Shown here piece by piece: positions 8,955-17,185 of a DNA stretch of 64,000 nucleotides (its first letter is position 1; every line of letters begins with the position of its first letter). The stretch is from Candidatus Poribacteria bacterium (lineage in GTDB: Bacteria; Poribacteria; WGA-4E; PCPOR2b). Made by a program: the position numbers and the translations under genes. Below the pieces are notes generated by a model. It saw only the letters and a program-made list of their open reading frames with translations, searched no databases and was not told the origin of the DNA. Location of the stretch: positions 29,491 to 93,490 of the forward strand of contig PYIZ01000021.1 of assembly GCA_003635265.1 (NCBI GenBank), in the 5' to 3' direction.

Positions 8955-9782
8955 CTACGTCCTCCGGATCTGGTCGCCTTCAGGTCTGGGAATGTGCTGC
9001 CAATAGCCCTCGCTGTCATCTCCACGACAGACGATACCTGAACCTTGCTTCGGATCTCTCCCACGCACATCCGGCGGAAAATAGCGCAGGGTGAGTCCGC
9101 AACGCCGCCGATTCGAGGTATTCGGCTCCGAGCCATGTAGCAACAGATCAGTATGTAGCGAAACCTGACCCGCCTTCATCTCAAAAGCAACGGGTGCTTC
9201 CCCATAATCCTCTGCCTGATGCACCGACTGACCCAGGACGTTATTTTCCTCCGCTGTGCTATGCTCGAAGGGAATCTGTCCGCCTAAATGTGATCCGGGG
9301 ATAACCTTCATTGCGCTATTTTCTTCATCTGCATCATCAATTGCCAACCAAACTGTAACAACCTTGCTGGGGGTCAGGGGCCAATAGGAGGCGTCTTGAT
9401 GCCACGTAACTCGTTTCGCATCGCCCGGCTCCTTACAGAAATAGTGGGTCATCGTGCAGATTAGATCCTCACCGAGTAGATCCTGCACATAATCGAGGAT
9501 ACGGCTGTCTAATGCCAGATCGTAAATCCCCCGGCAGGTAGGATGCCAACCGTTAATCGAATAACTGTTCAAACCGGCTGCTTTTGCCATCCCCATAATC
9601 CGATCGAAATACGCTCTGTTTGCCGTTACCTCCTCCTCTGTAAATACATCTAACGGAAAAATGTAACCCTTTTCGTTAAACTGATGAATCTGTTCCGCTG
9701 TCAGTTTTTGGGGATTGTTATTCTCGACCGGAAAGAATTTAAGTTCTCGCTTCATATCCGGCAACGCATCCATAATCGGCAT
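8955..9782 (-). CDS. Phytanoyl-CoA dioxygenase (PhyH) family protein
   Basis: This 275-residue protein is a second Fe(II)/2-oxoglutarate-dependent oxygenase. The metal triad is H128-Q-D130 (T-W-H-Q-D) and H216 (L-L-L-H-G-S-E-P-N), with an arginine-rich stretch after it that should hold the 2-oxoglutarate carboxylate. M-K-V-I-P-G-S-H at about 158-165 is typical of the family. The gene follows the MutL-type ATPase by 27 bp and precedes the other PhyH gene, forming a probable transcript of four genes (11922 to 8071). What joins a B12-mutase chaperone to PhyH enzymes is not clear. Confidence 0.88.
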   Translation of the reverse strand: MPIMDALPDMKRELKFFPVENNNPQKLTAEQIHQFNEKGYIFPLDVFTEEEVTANRAYFDRIMGMAKAAGLNSYSINGWHPTCRGIYDLALDSRILDYVQDLLGEDLICTMTHYFCKEPGDAKRVTWHQDASYWPLTPSKVVTVWLAIDDADEENSAMKVIPGSHLGGQIPFEHSTAEENNVLGQSVHQAEDYGEAPVAFEMKAGQVSLHTDLLLHGSEPNTSNRRRCGLTLRYFPPDVRGRDPKQGSGIVCRGDDSEGYWQHIPRPEGDQIRRT

Positions 9783-9809
9783 CGTCGATTTCTCCTATTC
9801 TGATCATTC

Positions 9810-11618
9810 CTATCTGACTATCTCTGGATATACTTCCAACGCTTCAAACCACTTCTTGAGGGAGGCAACTCGCTCGGTGGATGCATTAGAAACTTCGAGG
9901 GGACGACCGCGTGTATCCACCACCAGACCGACCACGCCACCTTCGACCTCCGCTTCAATCGGCTGACCGCGCCCCGCGCCCATATCAAGACGACGTTCCG
10001 GTTGGATTGTCACCCGCGCTTTCTTCCCGACACCCAGCGGATAGAGACGCAACTCGCCAAACGGCACAGTTTCTGTCAAATCGCCGCTGATTGTGAGACC
10101 CAAATCGCCGGGGGTAGTAATTCCAACCGGCGCGATGCAAGTCCCCAAATGGATGAGACAATCGCGCTCAAAGACCTGCGTCGCCGCCGCTTCATTGACC
10201 TGAGCCAGCACACCGAGTTGGGGCATCATAAAAATGCTATCGACAGCGAGGTGAGTAACCCCTTCCGGCTGGAATGCGTCGATCATCATCAACATCGCCT
10301 GATTCCGGCGCGGCGCATGGGAAAGCACACCCCCACTTCCGACAATCAGATCCAACGAGAGCATATCCACAAGTGTCGCACCGGTCTCAGATTGGGAGAA
10401 CGCTTCGGAGATGGTGCGCTGCTGCTGCACTCCACGCAGTTCGACCGCAAGCTGCTTGTGCTGATCAAACGCCAACCGCAACGCTTCACGCGCAATTGCG
10501 CCCTCAATAATCAGTTCCTCCAACGCCTGCGGAATCGTCGTAGGACGTATCATTTTATTCTTGATCCGATTCCCAAGATCACTGACATCAATATCAAAGG
10601 GCACCCACCGCAAAACGTTCTCCATCCCCGCCTCCGCAAGAACGTTGGAGATACTATAGCTCATCCCTAGATTTGCGCTCACCGTGCGGTTAAAAATCGC
10701 TTCACCCTCCTGATTTTTGAAGACAGAGAACACATCCGTTGTTGCCCCCCCGATATCCACACCAACCACTTGCATGTTCTGCTGCGCGGCGATTGTTTGC
10801 ATAATTGCGCCGACAGCGCCGGGCGTCGGCATAATTGGCGCATCGGTCCAAGAGATCAATTTTCTGTAGCCGGGGGCGTGTGCCATCACATGCTCTAGAA
10901 ACTGATCTTGAATCTTTAGACGGGTCGGCATCAGATTCTCGCGCTCTAACACGGGACGCAGGTTATCGACCACCTCCAACGCCATTTTATCGCCAAGTCG
11001 CTCACCGACGATTTCGCTCGCGTCCTTGTTGCCGGCATAGATCACCGGCAATTCATAAGTCACCCCCAAGCGGGGTTTGGGATTTGCTGCCTCAATGATC
11101 TCTGCCAACTCCGCAACGTGAGAGGTTGTTCCGCCGTCAACACCGCCGGACAGAAGCACCATATCTGGACGAAGATGTCGGATACGTTCAATCTTCTCGT
11201 GAGGGAGTCGCTTGTCGTTGGAAGCAATCACATCCATCACAATCGCACCCGCACCTAACGCGGCACGTTCTGCGCTCTCGGCAGTGAGGTTTCGCACAAC
11301 ACCCGCAACCATCATCTGTAAACCACCACCAGCACTACTCGTCGAGATATACAGATCCGTACCTTCATCTCCCTGTTGCGGCTTGATGATCTGCCCGTCC
11401 TTCAACAACCTGCGTCCAGCGAGTTCCTCGACCTCCGTTATCGCGTTGATCACCCCGGCGGTGACATCCTCCACCGGTGCTTCAACTGTCGTCGGAGCCT
11501 CTCCACGAACCACAAGATGGTATTCGTCCCCCCGTTTCTCAATCAGGATGGCTTTCGTGGTGGTGCTGCCACAATCTGTTGCAAGGATCGAGCGTATCTC
11601 CTGTGCTTGGTCCGACAT
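9810..11618 (-). CDS. Glutamate mutase L (MutL/GlmL)-type ASKHA ATPase
   Basis: The 602-residue protein belongs to the MutL/GlmL family, actin-fold ATPases encoded with adenosylcobalamin-dependent mutases and thought to reactivate or guard them. Phosphate-binding motifs are seen at 15-22 (D-C-G-S-T-T-T-K) and 286-296 (G-V-D-I-G-G-A-T-T-D-V), with L-L-S-G-G-V-D-G-G at 155-163. Length is close to the family norm. No glutamate mutase (GlmS/GlmE) subunit is in the window. The gene starts 1 bp after the stop of the 100-residue upstream gene, with its ribosome binding site (GAGGAGAAG) inside that gene, so translation is probably coupled. Confidence 0.88.
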   Translation of the reverse strand: MSDQAQEIRSILATDCGSTTTKAILIEKRGDEYHLVVRGEAPTTVEAPVEDVTAGVINAITEVEELAGRRLLKDGQIIKPQQGDEGTDLYISTSSAGGGLQMMVAGVVRNLTAESAERAALGAGAIVMDVIASNDKRLPHEKIERIRHLRPDMVLLSGGVDGGTTSHVAELAEIIEAANPKPRLGVTYELPVIYAGNKDASEIVGERLGDKMALEVVDNLRPVLERENLMPTRLKIQDQFLEHVMAHAPGYRKLISWTDAPIMPTPGAVGAIMQTIAAQQNMQVVGVDIGGATTDVFSVFKNQEGEAIFNRTVSANLGMSYSISNVLAEAGMENVLRWVPFDIDVSDLGNRIKNKMIRPTTIPQALEELIIEGAIAREALRLAFDQHKQLAVELRGVQQQRTISEAFSQSETGATLVDMLSLDLIVGSGGVLSHAPRRNQAMLMMIDAFQPEGVTHLAVDSIFMMPQLGVLAQVNEAAATQVFERDCLIHLGTCIAPVGITTPGDLGLTISGDLTETVPFGELRLYPLGVGKKARVTIQPERRLDMGAGRGQPIEAEVEGGVVGLVVDTRGRPLEVSNASTERVASLKKWFEALEVYPEIVR

Positions 11619-11619
11619 A

Positions 11620-11922
11620 CTACTTCTTCTCCTCTCCGTCTAATTTCTCAATGAGTTGAGTCAGCAATTCAACATTTGCGTCCTTTTCGATTATCAGGGC
11701 AAATTTCTGATAGTCGGTGGTGTTAAAAATTGAAGTCACAAAAGGGTTAAGTGCAATAAGCATTTGACTACCGATAAAGTTAAGCGGTTTACAAGTTTCA
11801 AGAAATAAAATCGCAGGCACGGTTAGGCGCCGCCTCACGATCTCCGTGGCAACCTTTGTCAGCAGCGCTTCCTGCTCATCTTCGGGAATTTCATCAAGGG
11901 TCAATGGTTGAGGTATTTGCAT
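11620..11922 (-). CDS. Small conserved-looking protein upstream of MutL-type ATPase
   Basis: I do not recognise this 100-residue protein. It is soluble and acidic at both ends, with a central hydrophobic stretch (A-I-L-F-L-E-T, G-S-Q-M-L-I-A-L-N-P) and a C-terminal helix rich in leucine and lysine. Its stop lies 1 bp before the start of the MutL-type ATPase and holds that gene's ribosome binding site, so the two are surely cotranscribed and probably work together. It is too short to be a mutase subunit. The ribosome binding site is weak. Confidence 0.7.
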   Translation of the reverse strand: MQIPQPLTLDEIPEDEQEALLTKVATEIVRRRLTVPAILFLETCKPLNFIGSQMLIALNPFVTSIFNTTDYQKFALIIEKDANVELLTQLIEKLDGEEKK

Positions 11923-11992
11923 CTTTTTATCTATAGTATTGGTAAAGTCCCAGCTAAGTACAAGTGTAGCAACTCAGCCGGCGTTTTCATCC

Positions 11993-12964
11993 TCAATTCT
12001 GAACAAGCGCGAAGATAACCTGATCGCTATCTACTTCACCTCGTACAATTCGGTCAACGATCCCACAGATCCGCAGCCGAATGCCCAACTGGGCTGCCAA
12101 TCCCGCCACAGCGTTCGACGATGCAACACCTTCGGCAACGCTCACTCGCTCGTTCAAAATCTCCTCCAGCGTCTTTCCCTGTCCCAAAGCGTAGCCCAAA
12201 GACATATTGCGTGAGGTGTGACTGTTACAGGTCAGAATCAGGTCACCAAGACCGCATAACCCCATCGCGGTTTCAGGTTTGCCACCTTTGGCAACGCACA
12301 GTTGATTTATCTCCGCCAATCCTTCGGTAATCAACGCCGCTTTTGCGCTTTCTCCAAGCCCTTTGCCTTCAACAATGCCACAAGCGATGGCAATGACGTT
12401 TTTCATAGCGCCACAGATCTGGGGGCCAATCAGGTCGTCGGAATGATGCACACTGAATTTTGGGTGTACTACCAACCGTGCTAGTTTTTGCCCGAGTGCT
12501 GCGTCACCACATGCAAGCGTTACTGAAGCAGGCAGACCCTTTGCCACCTCGATTGCAAAGGTGGGTCCACTCAGTATTGCCAGCGGATTGGAGAAATGCT
12601 CCGCCACAACTTCGCTCATTAGCCTCAAGCTGTCCTGCTCTATACCCTTGCTGCAGAGAACTATAGGGAGAGAGGCATCTAAACCGGCTGAAGCCAGATC
12701 CTCACAGGTACTCCCTACATATTGAGCGGGTGCCACCATCAATAGCGCATCCCGTGTCAGTATCGACTCCAAATCGTTGACCGCATGGATAGTGTCGGGC
12801 AGCTTGACACCGGGAAGGAACATCTCGTTTTCCTGCCGTCCGTTGATAGATGCCACAACCTCTGGCTCTCGCGCCCATAGGGCGACATCGCTGCCAGCCC
12901 GCGCCGCCGTAATCGCGAGCGCTGTTCCCCACGCACCGGCACCCACAACTCCAACCTTTTTCAT
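11993..12964 (-). CDS. gpsA: NAD(P)H-dependent glycerol-3-phosphate dehydrogenase
   Basis: The enzyme reduces dihydroxyacetone phosphate to sn-glycerol 3-phosphate for phospholipid synthesis. I start it at 12964 (323 residues, M-K-K-V-G-V-V-G-A-G-A-W-G-T) because GGAGG is 5 bases upstream; the frame could run 12 codons further. Other family marks are L-C-S-K-G-I-E, L-S-G-P-T-F-A-I-E-V, catalytic lysine in G-A-M-K-N-V-I-A-I-A and G-L-G-D-L-I-L-T-C. It stands alone, with 70 bp to the next gene downstream. Confidence 0.95.
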   Translation of the reverse strand: MKKVGVVGAGAWGTALAITAARAGSDVALWAREPEVVASINGRQENEMFLPGVKLPDTIHAVNDLESILTRDALLMVAPAQYVGSTCEDLASAGLDASLPIVLCSKGIEQDSLRLMSEVVAEHFSNPLAILSGPTFAIEVAKGLPASVTLACGDAALGQKLARLVVHPKFSVHHSDDLIGPQICGAMKNVIAIACGIVEGKGLGESAKAALITEGLAEINQLCVAKGGKPETAMGLCGLGDLILTCNSHTSRNMSLGYALGQGKTLEEILNERVSVAEGVASSNAVAGLAAQLGIRLRICGIVDRIVRGEVDSDQVIFALVQN

Positions 12965-13079
12965 AGCTGCCTCCGCCTTCTTCCTGTCAATCCTAATCAA
13001 TAAATCTATAGGACTATCTAGTTTTCCGCCTTTTGATCAATTTTGGTGGGTAGACAGCAGATTACCCTTTACATCGTAG

Positions 13080-13098
13080 GCGGGGCATCTTGCCCCGC
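13080..13098. repeat. GC-rich palindrome (GCGGGGCA-TCT-TGCCCCGC)
   Basis: An 8-bp perfect stem with a TCT loop, preceded by CGTAG. Similar CGTAGG(GG)CGGGG...CCCCGCC palindromes occur at 29552-29570 and 44247-44265, so this is a dispersed intergenic repeat family and not a gene-specific terminator. Confidence 0.6.
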
Positions 13099-13140
13099 TC
13101 GAAGAATTAAATAATCCTAATAGATTGAATACTAACTAAT

Positions 13141-13386
13141 AGTGCTAGTTTGCAACTGTTGATAACGTGAAACGAGATGCGTGAAACGTAAAAATTATTG
13201 GTTCAGCAGTTCATTTAGCCCCAGAGGGGCGACATGTGTATCCGAAGGATGGAATATAAGAAGAATGAATCAACCAACCGACTAATGAACCAATAAACTC
13301 CCCGATAATTAGTTTACCCCGATTTATCGGGGGGATCCAAAGCGACTTGAACAATGTGGAAAAGACTTTCTCACTAAACTAGCACC
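13141..13386 (+). repeat. MITE-like element, copy B (about 246 bp)
   Basis: Ends AGTGCTAGTT (13141-13150) and AACTAGCACC (13377-13386). It matches the reverse complement of 6581-6834: the same GATAACGTGA, one copy of the GCCCCAGAGGGGCGACATGT palindrome at 13218-13237 (copy A has two), TATCCGAAGGATGG, and CAAAGCGACT(T/C)GAACAATG near the end. The two copies face each other around a 6.3-kb block with six genes. No target-site duplication was obvious here. Confidence 0.72.
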
Positions 13387-13414
13387 AAAGGTTACTATTA
13401 TCCCTATAGATTTA

Positions 13415-14362
13415 CTACAAATCTTGCAGCAAACATTTCCAACTCTGACGTTCACGGTTTGGATCAACAATCGGCTTTAATCCTTCACACCACGTTTTGA
13501 GTGTGTCATAAAATGCGGTATCCGTTTCAACGCGTATGAGCAGATCTCTTAACGCCTGTGTATCCTCTGTTGGAAAATACCCCGGATAATCCTCCCCTAA
13601 GAGACCGATCGAGCCAGATATCCGTGACGAAATGACGGGGACAGAACACGCAATCGCCTCGCAAACCACATTCGCCCCGCCCTCCATCTGCGAGGTAAGC
13701 ACAAGAACTCGACTCCGCGCGAGAACACGGAGTGCCCGCCAGCGCGGGAGTTCTCCCAACCAACGGTAGCGTGGATTGGCGGCGGCTTCGGTATCTGCCT
13801 GCACTCTCATGTCGTCGGTGAGCGCACCACCAACATGTACCACCTGAATCCGGGAAGACAGGGGCAGTCGTCGGGCTGCCATCGCGGTACGAAATGGGTC
13901 CTTCACAGGACGCAGATGCCCTAACACGCACAACTCGAAAATACCCTTTTTTGGGGAAAATTTCCCCGGTGGTGCCGTTATCGATTGGTAGATTACCCAC
14001 GCTTTGTGGCGCAGATGGTCTGAAAGTTCTTCAATGCCCGCGGGCTGCAACAAAATGAAACGATCCGCCATCTCCAGAGATTCTTGGGCTGACGCGTCCG
14101 TATGGATATCGCCGTAGAGATCTGTTCCAGTCAGAGCAAGTATCAGGGGCAGCTCCGGGTGTTTGTGGCGGAAACGCACAATGGAAGGATGGCTGCGACG
14201 TGCATGAAGTGCAACTAGCACATCGCATCGTTCCCCCTGATACTCCTCCGCAATAACGACACGGTGCCCCAGTTCTCGTAAGATACGAGCCCACCGAAGA
14301 GCAGTCACACGGTTACCCTTTCGGGAATATGTTGGGGCAGGGGTAACTAGGCAGATTTTCAT
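13415..14362 (-). CDS. senB: SenB-type selenosugar synthase (TIGR04348-like GT4 glycosyltransferase)
   Basis: The 315-residue protein has the features I associate with the TIGR04348/SenB family: N-terminus M-K-I-C-L-V-T-P-A-P, then G-N-R-V-T-A-L-R-W-A-R-I-L, L-V-A-L-H-A-R-R-S, A-L-T-G-T-D-L-Y and L-L-Q-P-A-G. A GT4 C-terminal domain follows with S-Q-M-E-G-G-A-N-V-V-C-E-A as nucleotide-sugar site. SenB joins selenophosphate to a UDP-sugar, giving a selenosugar, the first step of selenoneine synthesis in known systems. It starts 3 bp after the selD stop, which supports this role strongly because SelD makes the selenophosphate. No SenA (EgtB-like) gene is in the window, so the final product is open. 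Confidence 0.8.
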   Translation of the reverse strand: MKICLVTPAPTYSRKGNRVTALRWARILRELGHRVVIAEEYQGERCDVLVALHARRSHPSIVRFRHKHPELPLILALTGTDLYGDIHTDASAQESLEMADRFILLQPAGIEELSDHLRHKAWVIYQSITAPPGKFSPKKGIFELCVLGHLRPVKDPFRTAMAARRLPLSSRIQVVHVGGALTDDMRVQADTEAAANPRYRWLGELPRWRALRVLARSRVLVLTSQMEGGANVVCEAIACSVPVISSRISGSIGLLGEDYPGYFPTEDTQALRDLLIRVETDTAFYDTLKTWCEGLKPIVDPNRERQSWKCLLQDL

Positions 14363-14365
14363 AAT

Positions 14366-15427
14366 TCAGACAAACACAAGATGACTCGGTTCAACAAAGG
14401 ACTTCACATGCCCGATGACCTGCGCCTCTGTCACACCGCCATTGCGCAAAGCTGTCAGCAGCGATTCACTCTGACCGGCAGGCACAGACATCAGCAATCC
14501 ACCACTAGTCTGCGGATCCACAAAGATTTCCTCGTGCCAATCAGGAAGTGATTTTTCAAAGTGTACAAAATCTTCAATCAATGCTCGATTGGCGGCGTTG
14601 ACACCTGTTCGCATCCCTTTCTCATACATCTCCAACGCCTCACGCATAATCGGCACATCATCAACCCGAATCTCCAAAGTCACTTCGGATCCCTCTGCCA
14701 TTTCCAAGGCATGACCTCCCAATCCGAATCCAGTGATGTCTGTTACCGCATGGATGTCAAACTTAGCCATAACCGCCGCCGCACCCTTGTTGAGCGTCGT
14801 GATAGCCCCTATACATTCGTCTAACGCTTGATCTGACACCCAATTTTTCAGGTTGGCGTTAAAAATCACGCCGCTACCGATCGGTTTGGTCAAAATCAGG
14901 ACATCCCCCGGCTCTGCACCAACGTTTCGCCAATACTTTTCCGGATGCACAATTCCAGTGACCGACAACCCAAACTTCGGTTCCTCATCATCGGTCGTAT
15001 GCCCACCCGCCAAAACTGCGCCAGATTCGGTGATTTTACTCAACGCACCTTCGACAATCCCGTGCAGGATCTCTGGATCCAATTTATCCGCAGGAAACCC
15101 CACCAAATTCAGGCAGGTCACAGGTTTTCCGCCCATCGCATAAATATCACTGATTGAATTAGCAGCAGCAATCTGACCGAACAGATACGGGTCATCTACC
15201 GGCGGCGTAATAAAGTCAGCGGTCGTAACTAGTGCCATCTCGTCGTTGAGGCGGTAAATACCAGCGTCGTCGCTAGTTTCAAATCCAACCAGCAGATTCG
15301 GATCGTTTTTCTTCGGCAATTTGGCGAGCAGTTCTCCCAGCCCAACTGGACTGACCTTCGCCGCTCACCCGCACGTCTTTGCCAAACTTGTTAGGGTATG
15401 TTTTCGGGACAATCTATTTAGGTTCAT
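14366..15427 (-). CDS. selD: Selenide, water dikinase SelD, itself a UGA-encoded selenoprotein
   Basis: SelD makes selenophosphate from selenide and ATP. A plain reading starts at 15319 and lacks the catalytic end. Reading on through a TGA at 15365-15367 restores it: from ATG at 15427 (GGAG 7 bases upstream) residues 19-27 read C-G-U-A-A-K-V-S-P, matching the family's G-(C/U)-A-A-K catalytic motif, with U21 in the active position and K24 the essential lysine. Total 353 residues, normal length. After the UGA the mRNA can fold into nested stems (GGCGA/TCGCC, CAGT/ACTG, CCAG/CTGG) with a T-T-G-G-G loop 20-24 bases on, a fair bacterial SECIS. The gene ends in another TGA at 14366-14368, which must act as a stop. 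senB follows after 3 bp. Confidence 0.92.
15323..15367 (-). promoter_or_regulatory. Candidate bacterial SECIS element and Sec codon of selD
   Basis: On the coding strand the UGA (15367-15365) is followed by GCGGCGAAGG..., which can form three nested helices: GGCGA with TCGCC (5 bp), CAGT with ACTG (4 bp) and CCAG with CTGG (4 bp, stacked on the previous one), closing a 5-base T-T-G-G-G loop. Known bacterial SECIS hairpins also sit just after the UGA and carry a G in the apical loop. Pairing was judged by eye; no folding energy was computed. Confidence 0.6.
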
Positions 15428-15779
15428 CCTATCGCTCCAAACTCTTCAAACAATAAATTGGTGTAATGTATTGAAATAACGCAAGTTGTTAGGCACTTCA
15501 ATCGATCAAGTTTCTGATTTCGCCCGGATCGCTAGTAAATCGAACTTCCTAGCCCAAACCCCAAAGCCCCAGAGGGGCGATAGGTGTATAGAAAATAAGC
15601 AACTCAAACCCTTAAAGCCCCAGAGAGGCGACAGGTGTTAAAGCAGAAAGAGAAAACGGGAGAAATCAACTCCTTTGTTTGTGCTCACTTTCTCCCCTTC
15701 TCACTTTCTCACTTTCATTCCCCACCATAGCAGGACGGTAAGTAGCAACCCGTGTTAAAACCGCACTTTCGTAATGCAA
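15428..15779. repeat. Intergenic spacer with two palindromic repeats
   Basis: No gene is seen. Two GCCCC-AGAG-GGGC-type repeats occur at 15566-15587 and 15617-15638 (GCCCCAGAGGGGCGATAGGT and a slightly decayed copy), and pyrimidine-rich words follow (TCACTTTCTCACTTTC). Any selD promoter should lie here, since selD is 352 bp from the next upstream gene, but I see no clear -35/-10 pair. Confidence 0.6.
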
Positions 15780-15986
15780 TTATGCAATCACGGCTTTCGC
15801 TTGCGCCAACGCCTCGGATTCTGCATCAGCGCGGGTCGCAGCCGTAGACCGAGCAATGACAGCACCAGGACTCACGTTATCTACAGTGCAGATATACGCA
15901 TCACCGAGTTGATAAGATCTGATCCGAACCGTCCATTTCCCAATAGATTCGGTTCGAGTTTGATGGTTTTTAGGAGTTTGCGCCAT
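15780..15986 (-). CDS. Small basic protein downstream of the Sec-containing methyltransferase
   Basis: This 68-residue protein is not one I can name. It has a strong ribosome binding site (AAAGGAGG 7 bases before ATG) and a protein-like composition: a central W-T-V-R-I-R-S-Y and Y-I-C-T-V-D-N-V-S-P-G-A, then an alanine-rich helix (A-D-A-E-S-E-A-L-A-Q-A). The strand-strand-strand-helix order suggests a small alpha/beta fold such as a dsRBD- or HicB-like fold. It starts 29 bp after the methyltransferase stop, so it is probably the last gene of the operon that begins at 20129. Confidence 0.72.
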   Translation of the reverse strand: MAQTPKNHQTRTESIGKWTVRIRSYQLGDAYICTVDNVSPGAVIARSTAATRADAESEALAQAKAVIA

Positions 15987-16015
15987 GTCCTTCCTCCTTT
16001 AAAGTTTTTCCCAGT

Positions 16016-17125
16016 TTAGCCCCATACCCTTCTAGCAGTCTCAACAACCACCGATAACTTACGCCTCTGGTCTTCTTCCGTAATGCGATTGCCGAGGACC
16101 GAAGTTGAAAAGCCACACTGCGGGCTTAACGCAAGTCGCTCTAGCGGCACAAATTGACTGGCTTGTCTGATGCGCCCTGCGAGTGCTTCCGGCGTCTCTC
16201 TACGCGGTGTTTTCGTCGTGACCAACCCTAAAACGGCAATCTTGTCATCGGGGATCACCTGCAACGGTTCAAATGAACCGGAGCGTTCATCATCGTATTC
16301 GAGTAGCAGACGCTGGGCACGGATGCCTCGGAAAATCGGTTTGGCAATCAGATCATATCCCCCTTCGACCAACCACCGGCTGCCCTGATTGCCGCGTCAG
16401 AGGTGAAAGCCAAAAGTCACCTTTGGAAAATCACCAATTACAGCGTTATCCATCTCAATACCCCGGTCTAACCACTGATCAAGACGCCAACCTTGCCCTT
16501 CGTAGAAGGTTCTCGTCTTGGGATCGAGCAGCAACGGATAATGGGGGGCATCGAGTTGAATATAGGTTGCACCCAATCGGACCAACTCAGCGACCTCGTC
16601 CCGCATAATGTCAACGACATCCGCAAGAAAACTGTCAAGCGTGGGATAGGCAGGCGGGGAGTGTTCTGACGACCAGAAGTTTGTCCACAAGCTGGGACTA
16701 GGCAACGTAATCTTCGGTATACGCGTCGTCCGCGCTCGTAGGTAGATAAATTCCTCCGCTGAGAGGTGCCGTTTGCGACTGAGTTTACCAATAACACCCA
16801 AGTTTTTGGGGCGTTCTAGACTTAAGTCCCCCGTATCTTCATCACCATGCCAATCACCCCAAAGGAACGCATCAAGATCGTATTCGCCGAAACCGGTGAT
16901 TGCTTCCGTCATCTGGCACTGGAAGGACAATCGACGCATCTCGCCATCCGTCACAACCTCCAAGCCTACCGCCTCCTGAAGCATAACCGCTTCATCAACC
17001 GCTTGATCTTCGATGGCTTTGAACGCCGTTTGCGTGATTTTGCCCACAGCAACATCGCTTCTTGCTTTGAGAAGTTCTGGCGGACGGAGCAAACTTCCAA
17101 CGACGTCGGTATGCGCAGCGATCAT
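16016..17125 (-). CDS. MetE-like cobalamin-independent methyltransferase with probable selenocysteine (UGA) as zinc ligand
   Basis: Standard calling gives two fragments, 16397-17131 and 16016-16372, in the same frame and separated only by TGA at 16397-16399. Joined, they give a full ~369-residue COG0620 protein (MetE C-terminal-like TIM barrel), starting A-H-T-D-V-V-G-S-L-L-R-P. The family's zinc motif is H-x-C-R-G-N; here it reads H-L-U-R-G-N, so UGA replaces exactly the zinc-ligand cysteine. The other ligands are intact: H241, probably E276 in L-L-L-E-Y-D-D, and C337 in S-P-Q-C-G-F. Nothing else is frameshifted. The organism's SelD gene is 0.6 kb downstream and also needs UGA read as Sec. 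I prefer the second ATG (17125), 6 bases after GAGGG. Methyl donor and acceptor are unknown; related enzymes methylate homocysteine or transfer alkyl groups to coenzyme M. Confidence 0.85.
16371..16399 (-). promoter_or_regulatory. Possible SECIS hairpin after the UGA of the MetE-like gene
   Basis: After the UGA (16399-16397) and five bases, CAATCA can pair with TGGTTG (six pairs, one G-T), with an inner GG/CC pair closing a G-C-A-G loop. The loop begins with G, as in bacterial SECIS elements, but lies only about 14 bases from the UGA, a little near. Judged by eye, weaker than the selD hairpin. Confidence 0.4.
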
Positions 17126-17185
17126 GGGCATCCCTCACAATGATGATCGGGTTGATGTCGCACGGTTCCCAGTGCTAGCACCGTT

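Noticed and set aside
10002..10670. 222-codon open frame on the plus strand
   Set aside because: It lies antisense within the MutL-type ATPase gene, has shadow-like composition and no ribosome binding site.
14366..15319. SelD starting at 15319 as a complete gene
   Set aside because: It would lack the catalytic loop and lysine; the upstream in-frame sequence encodes them after one UGA.
16016..17131. MetE-like gene as a pseudogene with a premature stop
   Set aside because: Only one stop, no frameshift, good ribosome binding site, intact zinc ligands on both sides, and the stop is exactly UGA at the catalytic cysteine beside a selD that needs Sec decoding.
14366..17131. UGA reassigned to glycine or tryptophan in the whole genome
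   Set aside because: selD itself ends at a TGA where the family ends, and many other genes here also stop at TGA. Both internal UGAs fall only on Cys/Sec sites.
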